From Caldisericota bacterium (lineage in GTDB: Bacteria; Caldisericota; Caldisericia; B22-G15): a stretch of 18,254 bases of DNA. A program made the translations under genes and the position numbers. This document shows, piece after piece, positions 1 through 11,290 of the stretch. The stretch covers positions 1 through 18,254 of the forward strand of contig QMOO01000007.1 of assembly GCA_003648245.1 (NCBI GenBank), written 5' to 3'. The notes beneath the pieces were generated by a model. It ran no database searches, was not told the origin of the DNA, and saw only the letters and a program-made list of their open reading frames with translations. Every line of letters starts with the position of its first letter. Position 1 is the first letter of the stretch.

Positions 1-1075
1 AATCTTCATCAGTGTATTTTACTTCTATATCTGGTTCAATACCCTTCTTGTCAAGCGAATACATGTTTGGAGTTAGGTATCTCTCGGTAGTAATCTTTAA
101 TCCATATCCATCTGATAGATTGAATATTGTCTGAATAACACCTTTTCCATAGGTTTTTGTTCCAACAAGGGTACCGACATTTCTATCTTTTATGGCCCCA
201 GACAGTATTTCAGCTGCAGAGGCGGTGTTCTCATCTATGAGTACAACAAGCGGAATTTTTATTCCCGGTCCTCTTGAGACTCTCTCTTCCTTTTCATCCT
301 TTCTCTGAATGTAAAGAAGCGGTCCCTCTGGAATAAAGTAGCCAGCCACTCCCTCCACTGATGAGAGTAATCCTCCTGGATTACCGCGTAAGTCAAGAAT
401 TAGACCCTTCATTCCTTTAAGTTTATTGAAAGCCTCTTTAACCTCTCCTGGAGTTGAAGGTATAAAGAATATTATCTTCATGTATCCGATATCTTCATTG
501 AGCCTTTTTACCATCACAGATTCAGCAGTTACCTTTCTCCTCTGTATGTGAAAGGATAAGAGTTTACCGTCTTTTTCAACCTTTAAATCAACATATGTTC
601 CCTCTTTTCCTTTGACAAGGTTTGCAACTTCATCGAGAGACATTCCTTTTATATTTTTCCCGTCAACTTCCATAATGTATGCGCCTTCAGGAAGTCCGAC
701 TTCCTTTGCAGGTGAATTCTTAAACACCATAAGTATCTTTACTTTTCCCTCTCTAACACCTATAAGCACTCCAATTCCTACATACTCACCGCGTGTTTCT
801 TCCTGAAAAGAGGCAAACTCATCTGGAGTATAAAACTCAGAATAGGGATCATCTAAAGATTTTACGAGACCCCTGCAGAGATCAATTTCTGTCTTCTTAT
901 CCACAAATCTTTCCTCTATGTACTCTGCAACCTCTGTAAGAAGTTTAAATTTACTTGATGAGAATGGTTCTATAGGGCTTGAAAGACCTTTTCCTGTGTA
1001 AAAGCCTACAAAGTAACTGAAAACAGAGAACAATAGAAATATAATGATTAATATAATAATGGACTTTTTGCTCAT
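1..1075 (-). CDS. ctpA: S41 carboxy-terminal processing protease (CtpA/Prc family), 3' end outside window
   Basis: Serine protease of the S41 family, which trims C-termini of envelope proteins and, in many bacteria, controls peptidoglycan hydrolases. The visible 358 residues begin MSKKSIII with one N-terminal membrane segment (about residues 5-24), so the enzyme is anchored outside the membrane. A PDZ domain follows (about 90-175, with VGIGVLIG and SPAKEVGL), then the protease core. The nucleophile is Ser286 in NTASAAE and the general base is Lys311 in TYGKG; their 25-residue spacing is the normal Ser/Lys dyad spacing. RGNPGG and the late GIEPDI motif are also typical. The start at 1075 has a strong AAAGGAGAGG ribosome site; the ATG at 1080 runs straight into a stop. 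The gene is 18 nt after the M23 peptidase gene and is the last visible member of the long operon. The reading frame is open to the window edge, so the stop lies outside. Confidence 0.95.
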   Translation of the reverse strand, partial: MSKKSIIILIIIFLLFSVFSYFVGFYTGKGLSSPIEPFSSSKFKLLTEVAEYIEERFVDKKTEIDLCRGLVKSLDDPYSEFYTPDEFASFQEETRGEYVGIGVLIGVREGKVKILMVFKNSPAKEVGLPEGAYIMEVDGKNIKGMSLDEVANLVKGKEGTYVDLKVEKDGKLLSFHIQRRKVTAESVMVKRLNEDIGYMKIIFFIPSTPGEVKEAFNKLKGMKGLILDLRGNPGGLLSSVEGVAGYFIPEGPLLYIQRKDEKEERVSRGPGIKIPLVVLIDENTASAAEILSGAIKDRNVGTLVGTKTYGKGVIQTIFNLSDGYGLKITTERYLTPNMYSLDKKGIEPDIEVKYTDED

Positions 1076-1093
1076 CTCATCCTCTCCTTTCCT

Positions 1094-2227
1094 TTAAGGT
1101 AACCACTTAAGTGGATCCACAGTCTTTCCATCAATTCTAACCTCAAAGTGAAGATGTGGACCTGTGGATAACCCTGTATTATTGACATATCCTATAATCT
1201 GTCCCTTTCTAACAAATTGATTTATCTTTACAATGGAGTATTGCAAATGTCCATAAACTGTAGAAACATCTCCACCATGTTTTAACATAACACATATTCC
1301 ATATCCTCCAAGCCAGCCACTGTATATAACAATTCCATCTGCTGCTGCTTTAATTGGTGTTCCAGTTTTAGCATCTATGTCTATTCCGTGATGAAACATT
1401 CTTGTTCTGTATATTGGATGAATTCTCCAGCCATATTTTGAAACAACAGGTCCCTTCACAGGCCAGATTAAATTACCAACCTCTGGAAGTTTTTTTTCAA
1501 GCTCTGCTCTTCTAATCATCTCCTGAATCTTTTTTTCCTCTTCCTCTATTTTCTTTTTTAGAATAGTTATTTCTTTTTTATACTCTTCTTCCTTCTCTCC
1601 CAGCTCATTAAGGAGAGCATTTCTCTTTTCCTCTTCTTTTGAGAGTTTCTCCTTAAGATTCTGAACCTCCTCTCTCTTTGATTCAAGAAGGCTCTTTCTC
1701 TCTTCAAGTTCTACCTTCTCTTTTATGAGTTCTTCCTTCTCTTTTTTGAGATTTTCAAGCTCAGTCTCTGTGAATTTTATTAAAATGTTCAGCATGTTTA
1801 CTCTGTTTAGAAGTTCAGTTATTGAATCTGCTGTAAAGTATAACTCCCACGGTTCTTCCATGCGCATTTTATACAGAAGGAAGATTCTATCGCTTATCTC
1901 CTCTTCCTTTCTCTGAAGTTTCATTCTAAGTAAATCAATCCTGCTCTGTCTTAACTCCACCTCTTCAGATATATCACTTATCTCCTTTTCAAGGTTTGAA
2001 AGCTTAACACTTATGTCTTTTATTTTAGATTGAATGTCTTCAATTTCTCCAAGAATGGTTTTTTTATACTCTTCAGTTTCTTTTAACTTTCTTTTTATTC
2101 TTGTGACTGTATTTTTGAGCTCATTTAGAATTTTCTTTTCCTCGGTGATTCCTTTTTCACCATGTACTGAAAAGATTGGGATTATAAGAGAGACGATTAG
2201 AATTAGAAGGAGAATCTTTTTATTCAT
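1094..2227 (-). CDS. Secreted coiled-coil M23 (LytM) peptidoglycan endopeptidase, EnvC-like, FtsEX partner
   Basis: A 377-residue murein hydrolase of EnvC-like layout: signal peptide (about 1-23, cleaved near VHG), a long Lys/Glu-rich coiled coil (about 26-245), and a C-terminal LytM/M23 domain (about 255-377). The metal site looks complete: H279xxxD283 in HHGIDID and H360 in HLHFE are the expected zinc ligands, with H327 (YGH) and H358 as the catalytic histidines. It should therefore cut peptidoglycan cross-links itself; E. coli EnvC has a degenerate site and only activates amidases. The start codon overlaps the ftsX stop by 4 nt (ATGA), so the two are translationally coupled. In FtsEX systems the coiled coil docks on the FtsX extracellular loop and ATP hydrolysis by FtsE gates the hydrolase; that role is inferred here from position and architecture. 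Confidence 0.93.
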   Translation of the reverse strand: MNKKILLLILIVSLIIPIFSVHGEKGITEEKKILNELKNTVTRIKRKLKETEEYKKTILGEIEDIQSKIKDISVKLSNLEKEISDISEEVELRQSRIDLLRMKLQRKEEEISDRIFLLYKMRMEEPWELYFTADSITELLNRVNMLNILIKFTETELENLKKEKEELIKEKVELEERKSLLESKREEVQNLKEKLSKEEEKRNALLNELGEKEEEYKKEITILKKKIEEEEKKIQEMIRRAELEKKLPEVGNLIWPVKGPVVSKYGWRIHPIYRTRMFHHGIDIDAKTGTPIKAAADGIVIYSGWLGGYGICVMLKHGGDVSTVYGHLQYSIVKINQFVRKGQIIGYVNNTGLSTGPHLHFEVRIDGKTVDPLKWLP

Positions 2228-3120
2228 GGATACACCTCTTTCAAATATTTCCTCAGTATAAAGAAGGATACAGCAATAGAGGTTAGAAGTCCAATGGTGT
2301 TTACCATAATGTATGGGTTAAATCCTCTTAAATCGTAGAAATTTACCTTTATAAATGGAAGAACCATGTTGAGAAGAGAGGAGATTTCAATATAGGATTT
2401 ATAGAGTAGAAAAGAGGAGAGTACGCCAGATATTATGGAGAGTACTATTCCCTCTATGATGAAGGGAATCCTTATAAAATTTGGATGGACTCCCAGGAGT
2501 TTCATTATTTCAATGTCTTCCCTTCTGTTAAAAATTGAAAGATTTATGTTAACTCCTATGAAAAATACAAAAATTCCTATAAAAATAAAAACAATTATTA
2601 AACTTAATATGGAAAAGGTTTTTATTGAGAATATGAGCTTATCCACGAGTTCCTTTGAATAAAAGAATCCCTTTATCTCCGGAATCTCATTCACCTTTTC
2701 TGTGAGGAGTTTTATTGAAAATATTGATCTTGGTTTTACAAAGAATGTTGGAGGGAGAGGATTTTCTTTTAAATCTGAGAAGAGGGATGCATACTCTGGA
2801 TACTCCTTTTTTAATTCCTCCAGGGATTCTTCAGGAGAGATGTATCTTACATTTTCTACTTCAGGAAGAAGAGAAATTTCCTTTTTTATTTCCTCTATCC
2901 TCTCCTCTGTCACACTCTTTTCTATGTAGAATGAAACCTCTATTCTGTTTTCTATACCCTCTCTCACTCGGCTGGAGTAAAGATAGAAGAAGTAAATCAT
3001 TCCTATACTGTAGAGAGAAATAGTTATAACGAGTATTGTTATAAAGGTTAAGAAACCTGCCCTCTTTATGTTTATAAAAGCCTCTTTTATCTCCCTAATT
3101 AATACGAGGAAACTTTTCAT
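2224..3120 (-). CDS. ftsX: Cell division ABC transporter-like permease FtsX
   Basis: A 298-residue FtsX protein. The four expected membrane segments are visible at about 22-48, 165-195, 215-240 and 270-290. Between the first two lies an extracellular domain of about 120 residues (about 55-160) containing the VENVRYISPEE element typical of the family. FtsX does not transport a substrate; it transmits FtsE ATP hydrolysis to a wall hydrolase at the division site. The start overlaps the end of ftsE by 26 nt and has an AAGAAGGTG ribosome site inside the ftsE coding region. The stop overlaps the start of the coiled-coil M23 peptidase by 4 nt, which points to that protein as its extracellular partner. 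Confidence 0.94.
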   Translation of the reverse strand: MKSFLVLIREIKEAFINIKRAGFLTFITILVITISLYSIGMIYFFYLYSSRVREGIENRIEVSFYIEKSVTEERIEEIKKEISLLPEVENVRYISPEESLEELKKEYPEYASLFSDLKENPLPPTFFVKPRSIFSIKLLTEKVNEIPEIKGFFYSKELVDKLIFSIKTFSILSLIIVFIFIGIFVFFIGVNINLSIFNRREDIEIMKLLGVHPNFIRIPFIIEGIVLSIISGVLSSFLLYKSYIEISSLLNMVLPFIKVNFYDLRGFNPYIMVNTIGLLTSIAVSFFILRKYLKEVYP

Positions 3121-3763
3121 ACACCTTCTTTCCTTCTCTTAAATAGATTATTCTTCTGTTGTATCTTCTAACTATCTCTTCATTATGTGTACACATAATT
3201 ATTGTTGTTCCCATCTGGTTTATTTCCATAAACAGATCCATCAAAGAAAATGATGTTTTCCAGTCAAGGTTTCCAGTTGGTTCATCAGCAAGAAGTATAA
3301 GAGGAGACATCACCAGTGCTCTTGCTATTGAGACCCTCTGACCCTCTCCACCTGAAAGGGTGTGTGGGAAACTGTTTCTCTTTTCGTAGATGCCAACCTC
3401 TTTTAGAGTTTTATCCACTCTTTCTCTTATGTATGAAAATGGATACCCCATAGATTCAAGGGGAAAAGATACATTCTCAAAGACATTCCTTCTCTTAAAA
3501 AGTTTAAAATCCTGAAATATCATCCCTATCTTTCTTCTTAAGAGGTATATTTTCTTGTCATACTCTTTAAGAGACTCTCCATTAAAGAAAATTTCTCCAC
3601 TTGTAGGTTCTATCTCCTTGTGTATGAGCTTAAGAAGTGTAGATTTACCTGCTCCAGAGGGACCAACTACAAATACAAACTCTCCCTTTTTAACCTCAAA
3701 ACTAACATTTGAGAGAGCAGCATTGTTCCCATAAATCTTACTTACTCCCACAAGTTTTAACAT
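3095..3763 (-). CDS. ftsE: Cell division ATP-binding protein FtsE
   Basis: A 222-residue ABC ATPase, the normal length for FtsE. Walker A is GPSGAGKST (34-42). The signature is LSGGEGQRVSIARAL, with SGGEGQ in place of the common SGGEQQ. Walker B is LILLADEPTG, followed by the H-loop MCTHNEE. The Q-loop IGMIFQDFKLFKRRNVFENV is typical of FtsE rather than of LolD/MacB ATPases. FtsE energises FtsX at the cytoplasmic face of the divisome. It follows trxB by 12 nt with only a weak ribosome site (GGATAAAAGAGA), and it overlaps ftsX by 26 nt. There is no visible promoter in the 12-nt gap, so it is likely transcribed from upstream. Confidence 0.95.
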   Translation of the reverse strand: MLKLVGVSKIYGNNAALSNVSFEVKKGEFVFVVGPSGAGKSTLLKLIHKEIEPTSGEIFFNGESLKEYDKKIYLLRRKIGMIFQDFKLFKRRNVFENVSFPLESMGYPFSYIRERVDKTLKEVGIYEKRNSFPHTLSGGEGQRVSIARALVMSPLILLADEPTGNLDWKTSFSLMDLFMEINQMGTTIIMCTHNEEIVRRYNRRIIYLREGKKVYEKFPRIN

Positions 3764-3775
3764 TAAAAGTCTCTT

Positions 3776-4741
3776 TTATCCTTCTAAGTCATTGAATAAT
3801 GAATTGGCAGCGATGGCTCCATCTGCACTTGCTGTGATAACCTGTCTTAAGGATTTTCTTCTCACATCTCCTGCGGCATAAACAAACTTCACATTTGTTC
3901 TCATCTCTTCATCTGTTATTATGAAGCCGTTTTTGTCCAGCTCAATTTTTCCTTTAAAGAGATCTGTATTCGGGGTAAGACCAATGTATATGAATACTCC
4001 ATCAATTTCAAGTTCCCATGTGGTATCCTTAACCTTATCATATATTGTTACACCTTCTACCCTCTTTTCTCCCTTTATTTCTTTAACCAGAGAGCTCCAT
4101 ATAAATTCAATCTTTTCATTTTCAAAAGCTCTATCCTGAAGATACTTTGCGGCACGAAGTTTATCCCTTCTATGTATTACATAAACCTTTTTTGCAAATT
4201 TGGTAAGATATAAAGCCTCTGTTATTGCAGAGTCTCCTCCTCCAACCACAAGTACATTTTTATCCTTAAAGAGAAAGGCATCACATACTGCACAATATGA
4301 AACTCCTTTACCCGTAAGTTCCTTTTCACCAGGAACACCAAGTTTTTTTGGATCTGCACCTGTGGCAATTATTAAACCCTCTGCTTCAAATTCATTGTCT
4401 TCAGAGACAAGTTTTATGGGATGGGTGAGTTTTATCTCTTTTATCTCATCAAAAATTATTTCTACTCCAAATCTTTCTGCCTGCTCTTCAAATTTTTTGG
4501 TAAGCTCCTCACCACTTATTCCCTGTGGAAATCCGGGATAATTCTCTATTATGTCTGTGACAGAAGCCTGTCCTCCTATACCCAGTTTTTCAATTAAAAG
4601 TGTTGATAAGCCAAACCTTCTGGCATATATTCCTGCAGTTAATCCAGCAGGTCCCCCTCCCAGAATTATTGCATCAAACTTTTTTTGTTTTTCCTCCTCC
4701 TTTATGCTCTGTTTTTGAAAATCGTCAAGTATAATCTTCAT
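3776..4741 (-). CDS. trxB: Thioredoxin reductase (NADPH, FAD flavoprotein)
   Basis: A 321-residue low-molecular-weight thioredoxin reductase, which moves electrons from NADPH through FAD and a redox disulfide to thioredoxin. The FAD-binding motif is GGGPAG (28-33). The redox pair is C150-AV-C153 followed by DAF; CAVC replaces the more usual CATC. The second Rossmann motif is VVGGGDSA (about 165-173), followed by the HRRDKLRA segment that normally contacts the NADPH 2'-phosphate. The C-terminal FAD motif is YAAGDVRRK. An N-terminal hydrophilic extension of about 20 residues precedes the flavin fold. The start is still well supported by AAAGGAG 5 nt upstream of the ATG. pgk ends 2 nt upstream and ftsE starts 12 nt downstream. 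No thioredoxin gene is visible, so the partner must be encoded elsewhere. Confidence 0.95.
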   Translation of the reverse strand: MKIILDDFQKQSIKEEEKQKKFDAIILGGGPAGLTAGIYARRFGLSTLLIEKLGIGGQASVTDIIENYPGFPQGISGEELTKKFEEQAERFGVEIIFDEIKEIKLTHPIKLVSEDNEFEAEGLIIATGADPKKLGVPGEKELTGKGVSYCAVCDAFLFKDKNVLVVGGGDSAITEALYLTKFAKKVYVIHRRDKLRAAKYLQDRAFENEKIEFIWSSLVKEIKGEKRVEGVTIYDKVKDTTWELEIDGVFIYIGLTPNTDLFKGKIELDKNGFIITDEEMRTNVKFVYAAGDVRRKSLRQVITASADGAIAANSLFNDLEG

Positions 4742-4743
4742 AT

Positions 4744-5928
4744 TTACTCCTTTAGAAGCACTTTTATACCGGGTAGTTCCTTCCCTTCAAGGAACCTTAA
4801 TAATGCTCCACCGCCTGTGGAGACATGAGTCATCTTATTCAGCAATCCAAATTTGTTCAAGGCTGAGATTGTATCTCCACCTCCAACAACCTTTGTGTAT
4901 TTATTCTCAGAAACTGCAGTAGCAATTGCTCTGGTTCCATCTGCGAAATCCTCCATCTCATAAACTCCCATTGGTCCACTCCAGAAGATGGTTTTCCCTT
5001 TTTCTATTTCTTCAGTAAAGAGTTTTATGGTTTTTGGTCCAATATCCAGCCCATACCAATCGTAAGGTATCTTTTCTACTGGCACAACCCTTTTATCTGC
5101 TCCCTCCTTCAATTCCTCTGCCACATGTATATCAAGGGGAAGCAAAAGTTTAACATTCTTTTCACTGGCTTCAGTTAAAACCTCTTTTGCAACGTTCTCC
5201 ATTTCTTTTTCAAATATGGAGCTTCCAATACCATACCCCTCTGCTTTTATAAAGGTGAAGGCAGCACCTCCCCCTATAAGTACGGTATCAACTTTATTCA
5301 AAAGGTTTTTTAGTACTCCAATTTTATCGGATATTTTAGCTCCCCCTATAATAAGTACAAAAGGTCTTTCAGGTTCTTCAATAAGTTTTGATAAGAAACT
5401 TACCTCTTTCTCCATCAGGAATCCAGCAAAGGAGGGAAGGATTGTGGGAAGAACGAAAACTGATGCATGTGCTCTATGTGCCACAGCAAAGGCATCACTT
5501 ACATATATATCTCCCAGTTCTGCAAGTTCTTCTGCAAATTTTTCATCAGCGCTTTCTTCACCAGGATAAAACCTCAGATTTTCAAGCATCAATACTTCTC
5601 CGTCTTTCAGAGAGGCGCATGCCTCTTTTACCTTCTCTCCTATACAGTCATCAATAAATTTTACTTCCTTTCCTATAATTTCAGAAAGTTTTTCTGAGAC
5701 AGGTTTTAAAGAAAAGGAAGAGATTTTTCTTCCTTTAGGTCTTCCAAGATGGGAGATTATTATTACTCTGCCACCTTCTTTAAGAAGATGGGTTAATGTA
5801 GGTATGGTAGCTCTTATTCTTGTATTATCTCTTACTCTCCCATCATCAGTAAGGGGGACATTATAGTCCACCCTGTAAAGAATTCTTTTTCCCTTCAAAC
5901 TTACCTCTTTCAGAGTTTTTAACTGCAT
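4744..5928 (-). CDS. pgk: Phosphoglycerate kinase
   Basis: A 394-residue monofunctional phosphoglycerate kinase, converting 1,3-bisphosphoglycerate and ADP to 3-phosphoglycerate and ATP in the cytoplasm. The N-terminal substrate-binding motif RVDYNVPL (about 19-26) is present, as are HLGRPKG, the hinge motif FVLIIGGAKISDKI, the nucleotide-binding FWSGPMGVYE segment, and the C-terminal GGGDTISAL and STGGGALL motifs. It begins immediately after the gap stop with no spacer, and its ribosome site (GGGGG) lies inside the end of gap, so the two are coupled. It lacks the triose-phosphate isomerase fusion found in Thermotoga, and no tpiA follows; trxB takes the next position. Confidence 0.97.
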   Translation of the reverse strand: MQLKTLKEVSLKGKRILYRVDYNVPLTDDGRVRDNTRIRATIPTLTHLLKEGGRVIIISHLGRPKGRKISSFSLKPVSEKLSEIIGKEVKFIDDCIGEKVKEACASLKDGEVLMLENLRFYPGEESADEKFAEELAELGDIYVSDAFAVAHRAHASVFVLPTILPSFAGFLMEKEVSFLSKLIEEPERPFVLIIGGAKISDKIGVLKNLLNKVDTVLIGGGAAFTFIKAEGYGIGSSIFEKEMENVAKEVLTEASEKNVKLLLPLDIHVAEELKEGADKRVVPVEKIPYDWYGLDIGPKTIKLFTEEIEKGKTIFWSGPMGVYEMEDFADGTRAIATAVSENKYTKVVGGGDTISALNKFGLLNKMTHVSTGGGALLRFLEGKELPGIKVLLKE

Positions 5929-8180
<2,252 letters not shown>

Positions 8181-8203
<23 letters not shown>

Positions 8204-9104
8204 CCTTTAACTTCTCCTTTATCTTTAAGATTCTCCTCAATCTATGATTGAGGGCAGATTTGGAGATTCCAATAATACCTGCAACCTCTCTCAAGCTCTT
8301 GTCAGGATATTTAAGTCTTACCTCAGCTGCTTTCTTTAGAGCAGGAGTGAGATTGTTGAAAACTCCTTCTTTCTTTAAGAAAAGTATAGCATCTCTAATT
8401 TTTAAATATGAATCTACAATCTTTCCTATGTTCCGCATCTCATAGTTTATCTTTGTTGTGAGGGATTCCTTTAGGTCCATTTTTATTTCCTGATCGAGGA
8501 GGGAGAGAAAAGAAGAAGATGCACCTATAAATCCGAGGAATTCCTTAATTCCATTTCTTGACTGAAGGTAAAGGACTCTTTTGTTTCTTCTTATCCTTGA
8601 CTTGAAGTTAAAGTGGAGTATCTGAACAAGTTCCATTATTTCAAAGAAGGAGGAATCTTCAGAGAGTCTCAGTTCGAGGTAGTACTCTTTCCTTGGGTCT
8701 GTAACTGTTCCACATCCAAGAAACACACCTCTTAAAAATGCAGATGCTTCCTTCTCGCTTTTGGGTTTAAAGTGTACCTTAAGGTCATCATTATCTATTA
8801 TTCCAGAAAGAAAGAAGTTTCTCTTATTAAAGCTGTGTATAAGTTTATAAAATTTCCGTCTTTTACCTTTCTCCACGAGAACCTCTCTTTCATTACCCAT
8901 GATCTTCTTTGATAAGAGGATAATCCTTCTTAATATTTGAGGATCTGTGGATTTAAAAACTATATCAATGGAATCCCTTTTAAGTACCACAAGACCAGAT
9001 GCAAGAAGTATGCCTTTTACTTCTGCAAGAATTTCATCTTCATTTATGGGTTGAAAGGAGATAAGCTCCTTCTTAACAAGAGAGGTAAAGGAGGGTTCTC
9101 TCAT
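8181..9104 (-). CDS. whiA: WhiA-family DNA-binding protein
   Basis: A 307-residue WhiA protein: an N-terminal domain related to LAGLIDADG homing endonucleases (about 20-215, with the family motifs AFLRGVFLGCGTVTDP and YYLELRLS) and a C-terminal helix-turn-helix (about 260-297, with SLREVAGIIGISKSALNHRLRRI). WhiA binds DNA; in Streptomyces it activates sporulation division genes, and in Bacillus it affects division and metabolism without acting as a classic regulator. The homing-endonuclease catalytic residues are absent in this family, so no nuclease activity is expected. The ATG overlaps the yvcK stop by 4 nt and the gene overlaps rpoN by 23 nt. The rapZ-yvcK-whiA order is the standard one in Gram-positive bacteria. 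Confidence 0.95.
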
Positions 9105-10408
9105 TTTTTAATAATCTTTAAGAGGGTCTCTTTTATTTTGTTTGGGTCGTGTCTTATGTATCCCTCTTCTATCTTTACAAAATTACCTTTAATCACCTTT
9201 AAGCCCATTTCTTTAAGTTTTTCTTCATCCACATATACAGGTTTGGAATCATATCTTTCATACTTTTTGAGATAAAATTCAGGGATTTTGCCTGTGTTTA
9301 CAATAATGTAATCAAAAATTTTTCCATTTGTGTGTTCAAATATCTTTTTAACATGCATGGAGGCAGTGAAGTTATCTGTTTCCCCCTTCTCTGTCATTAT
9401 GTTAAGTATATATACCTTTTTTGCTCTGGTCTTTTTCAACGCTGTTATAATAGGTCCAAAGAGAAGGGGTGGTATAACTGATGAGAACAAACTCCCCGGT
9501 CCAAAGGTTATAAGTTCTGCATTTTCAATTTCAGAAAGAACCCTTATAGTTGGCTTTGCGTATGGTGGCTCTATGTATATTTTTTCAATTGTTCCACCCT
9601 TTCTTCTTATGTTTGTTTCACCAACAATCCTTTCTCCATCATCAAATTCTCCGACAAGGGTAAGCACACTTTCAGATACAGGAATAACTCTCCCTGAGAG
9701 ATTAAGAGCTTCCTCAAGTTCACTTACTCCAAGAAGAAGCCCACCCTTTAACTTCATTGAAGCTGCTATTATGAGATTTCCAAGGGAGTGTCCCTGAAGG
9801 GTTTCACCTTCCTTAAATCTGTACTGGAAGAGGTCTTTTAAGAATTCCTCACTCTCTGAAAGTGCAGCAATACAGTTTCTCAAGTCTCCTGGTGGTGGAA
9901 TTCCAAGTTCCTCTCTGAGTCTTCCTGAACTTCCTCCATCGTCTGTTACAGTTACCACAGCTGTTGGAAAGAATGGATACTCCTTTAGACCTTTCAACAG
10001 GTTGGATAAACCTGTTCCTCCTCCAAAGGATAGCACATTCTTTTCCTTCCACCTGAATCTATATCTGTGTATTATGTGAACCACATCCTTTCTTTTCTCT
10101 TTGAGAAGCGCAGTGAATAGCGAGTTTAAGAGCTTAACAAATCCAAATATAAGAAGAAATATACCTGACAGGATAAACAAAACTGCTATGATTCTTGAAA
10201 GCCATATAGGATAGGTGTAATTTCCTTTCATAAAAACTATGATGAAGTTTATTATAAATCTCTTTATTATTCCGAGTCTTGTGAAATCGAGAATAACCAT
10301 GAATCCAAGAGCAGATATAAGGAATCCGAATCCCATAAGGAGAACCCATCTCTTGACATTCATTCCTGGATAAAGCCATTTTAAAAAACTTTTCAATTTT
10401 TCTTTCAT
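9101..10408 (-). CDS. yvcK: YvcK/GlmR-family protein with N-terminal membrane anchor (CofD-like fold)
   Basis: A 435-residue protein with an N-terminal region carrying hydrophobic segments (about 21-41, possibly 50-60, and 69-95), a basic linker (about 102-124), and a complete YvcK domain. That domain shows SFGGGTGL (GGGTGL at 129-134), TVTDDGGSSGRLREELG, PPGDLRNCIAALSE, GHSLGNLI, and TFGPGSLFSSVIP. Bacillus subtilis YvcK is cytoplasmic, about 317 residues, binds UDP-sugars, and channels carbon into cell-wall precursors during gluconeogenic growth. The N-terminal extra of over 100 residues here would tether the sensor to the membrane. The gene overlaps rapZ and whiA by 4 nt each (ATGA), so all three are translationally coupled. 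The active ligand is not shown by the sequence. Confidence 0.93.
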   Translation of the reverse strand: MKEKLKSFLKWLYPGMNVKRWVLLMGFGFLISALGFMVILDFTRLGIIKRFIINFIIVFMKGNYTYPIWLSRIIAVLFILSGIFLLIFGFVKLLNSLFTALLKEKRKDVVHIIHRYRFRWKEKNVLSFGGGTGLSNLLKGLKEYPFFPTAVVTVTDDGGSSGRLREELGIPPPGDLRNCIAALSESEEFLKDLFQYRFKEGETLQGHSLGNLIIAASMKLKGGLLLGVSELEEALNLSGRVIPVSESVLTLVGEFDDGERIVGETNIRRKGGTIEKIYIEPPYAKPTIRVLSEIENAELITFGPGSLFSSVIPPLLFGPIITALKKTRAKKVYILNIMTEKGETDNFTASMHVKKIFEHTNGKIFDYIIVNTGKIPEFYLKKYERYDSKPVYVDEEKLKEMGLKVIKGNFVKIEEGYIRHDPNKIKETLLKIIKK

Positions 10409-11274
10409 TCTTTTCTTATGTCCCTATGAAATAGTGTACATTTGTATCCTTTCTCTTCGAGTATTTTCTTCACCTCTTCAGATATAACTACAGATCTGTG
10501 TTTTCCACCTGTGCAACCAAAAGATATTATAAGTGATGTCTTTCCTTCCTTTACATATTGAGGTATGAGAAAGAATATCATATCCTTAAACCTTTTTAAA
10601 AAACCCTTTGTTGCAGCATGAGAAAGTACATATCTTTTGACACCTTCATCAAGTCCTGAAACCTCTCTAAGACCGTTTATATAAAATGGATTGGGAAGAA
10701 ACCTTACATCAAATATGATGTCTGAATCAATTGGTATTCCATACTTATAACCAAAGGATATTATGGTTATGGACATTACTGTCTCTCTCTTCTCTTTGAA
10801 TATCTCTACAAGTCTCTGTTTTAACTCTGAAGGCTTCAGTTTTGATGTGTCTATGACTACATCACTTAAATCCTTTATTTTTTTAAGTTTCAACTTTTCA
10901 TCTCTTATTGCGGTGATGAGTCCATCCTTTGTAAATAAAGGGTGTTTTCTTCTTGTCTCTTTGTATCTTTTTACAAGTGTTTCTTCTCCTGCGTCAAGAA
11001 ATAAAAGAAATGGATTTAACCCCTCTTCCTCAAGTTCTTTATATATTTTAGGAAAATTTTCAATAAAATCCTTCTCCCTTATGTCTATGGTGAGAGATAC
11101 CTTGTCAACACCACCAATTCCCCTTTTATACAACTCCACAAACTTCTTAATAAGGCTTAAAGGAAGATTATCTATACAAAAATATCCCATATCTTCAAGG
11201 AAGTTTGCTGCTTTAGTTTTCCCTGCTCCGGAAATACCAGTGATTATCACAAAATTTCTATCTTTTTCCTTCAT
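10405..11274 (-). CDS. rapZ: RapZ/YvcJ nucleotide-binding protein (RNase adapter family)
   Basis: A 289-residue P-loop protein of the RapZ/YvcJ family. The Walker A motif is GISGAGKT (13-20). A conserved DNLP motif follows (about 35-38), and the C-terminal signature GCTGGKHRSV lies at 253-262, all in the family's usual order. In E. coli RapZ binds GlcN6P and controls glmS mRNA decay; the Gram-positive YvcJ hydrolyses nucleotides and its role is less clear. It heads the long minus-strand operon. The ATG at 11274 has no Shine-Dalgarno sequence. A TGATAAAAT extended -10 element ends 7 nt upstream, so the mRNA probably begins at the start codon. A four-base ATGA overlap couples it to yvcK. Confidence 0.95.
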   Translation of the reverse strand: MKEKDRNFVIITGISGAGKTKAANFLEDMGYFCIDNLPLSLIKKFVELYKRGIGGVDKVSLTIDIREKDFIENFPKIYKELEEEGLNPFLLFLDAGEETLVKRYKETRRKHPLFTKDGLITAIRDEKLKLKKIKDLSDVVIDTSKLKPSELKQRLVEIFKEKRETVMSITIISFGYKYGIPIDSDIIFDVRFLPNPFYINGLREVSGLDEGVKRYVLSHAATKGFLKRFKDMIFFLIPQYVKEGKTSLIISFGCTGGKHRSVVISEEVKKILEEKGYKCTLFHRDIRKE

Positions 11275-11281
11275 TAATTTT

Positions 11282-11290
11282 ATTTTATCA
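11282..11290 (-). promoter_or_regulatory. Extended -10 promoter for the rapZ operon
   Basis: On the minus strand the sequence reads TGATAAAAT (TGn plus -10 hexamer TAAAAT at 11282-11287), followed by AAAATTA (7 nt) and then the rapZ ATG. No convincing -35 hexamer is present at 17-18 nt, as expected of extended -10 promoters. With the spacing calibrated on the SRP RNA, transcription would start at the A of the ATG. This is inference from sequence only. Confidence 0.6.

Noticed and set aside
5081..5100. TGGCAC resembling a sigma-54 -24 element
   Set aside because: It is inside pgk on the antisense strand and has no TTGC at the -12 position.
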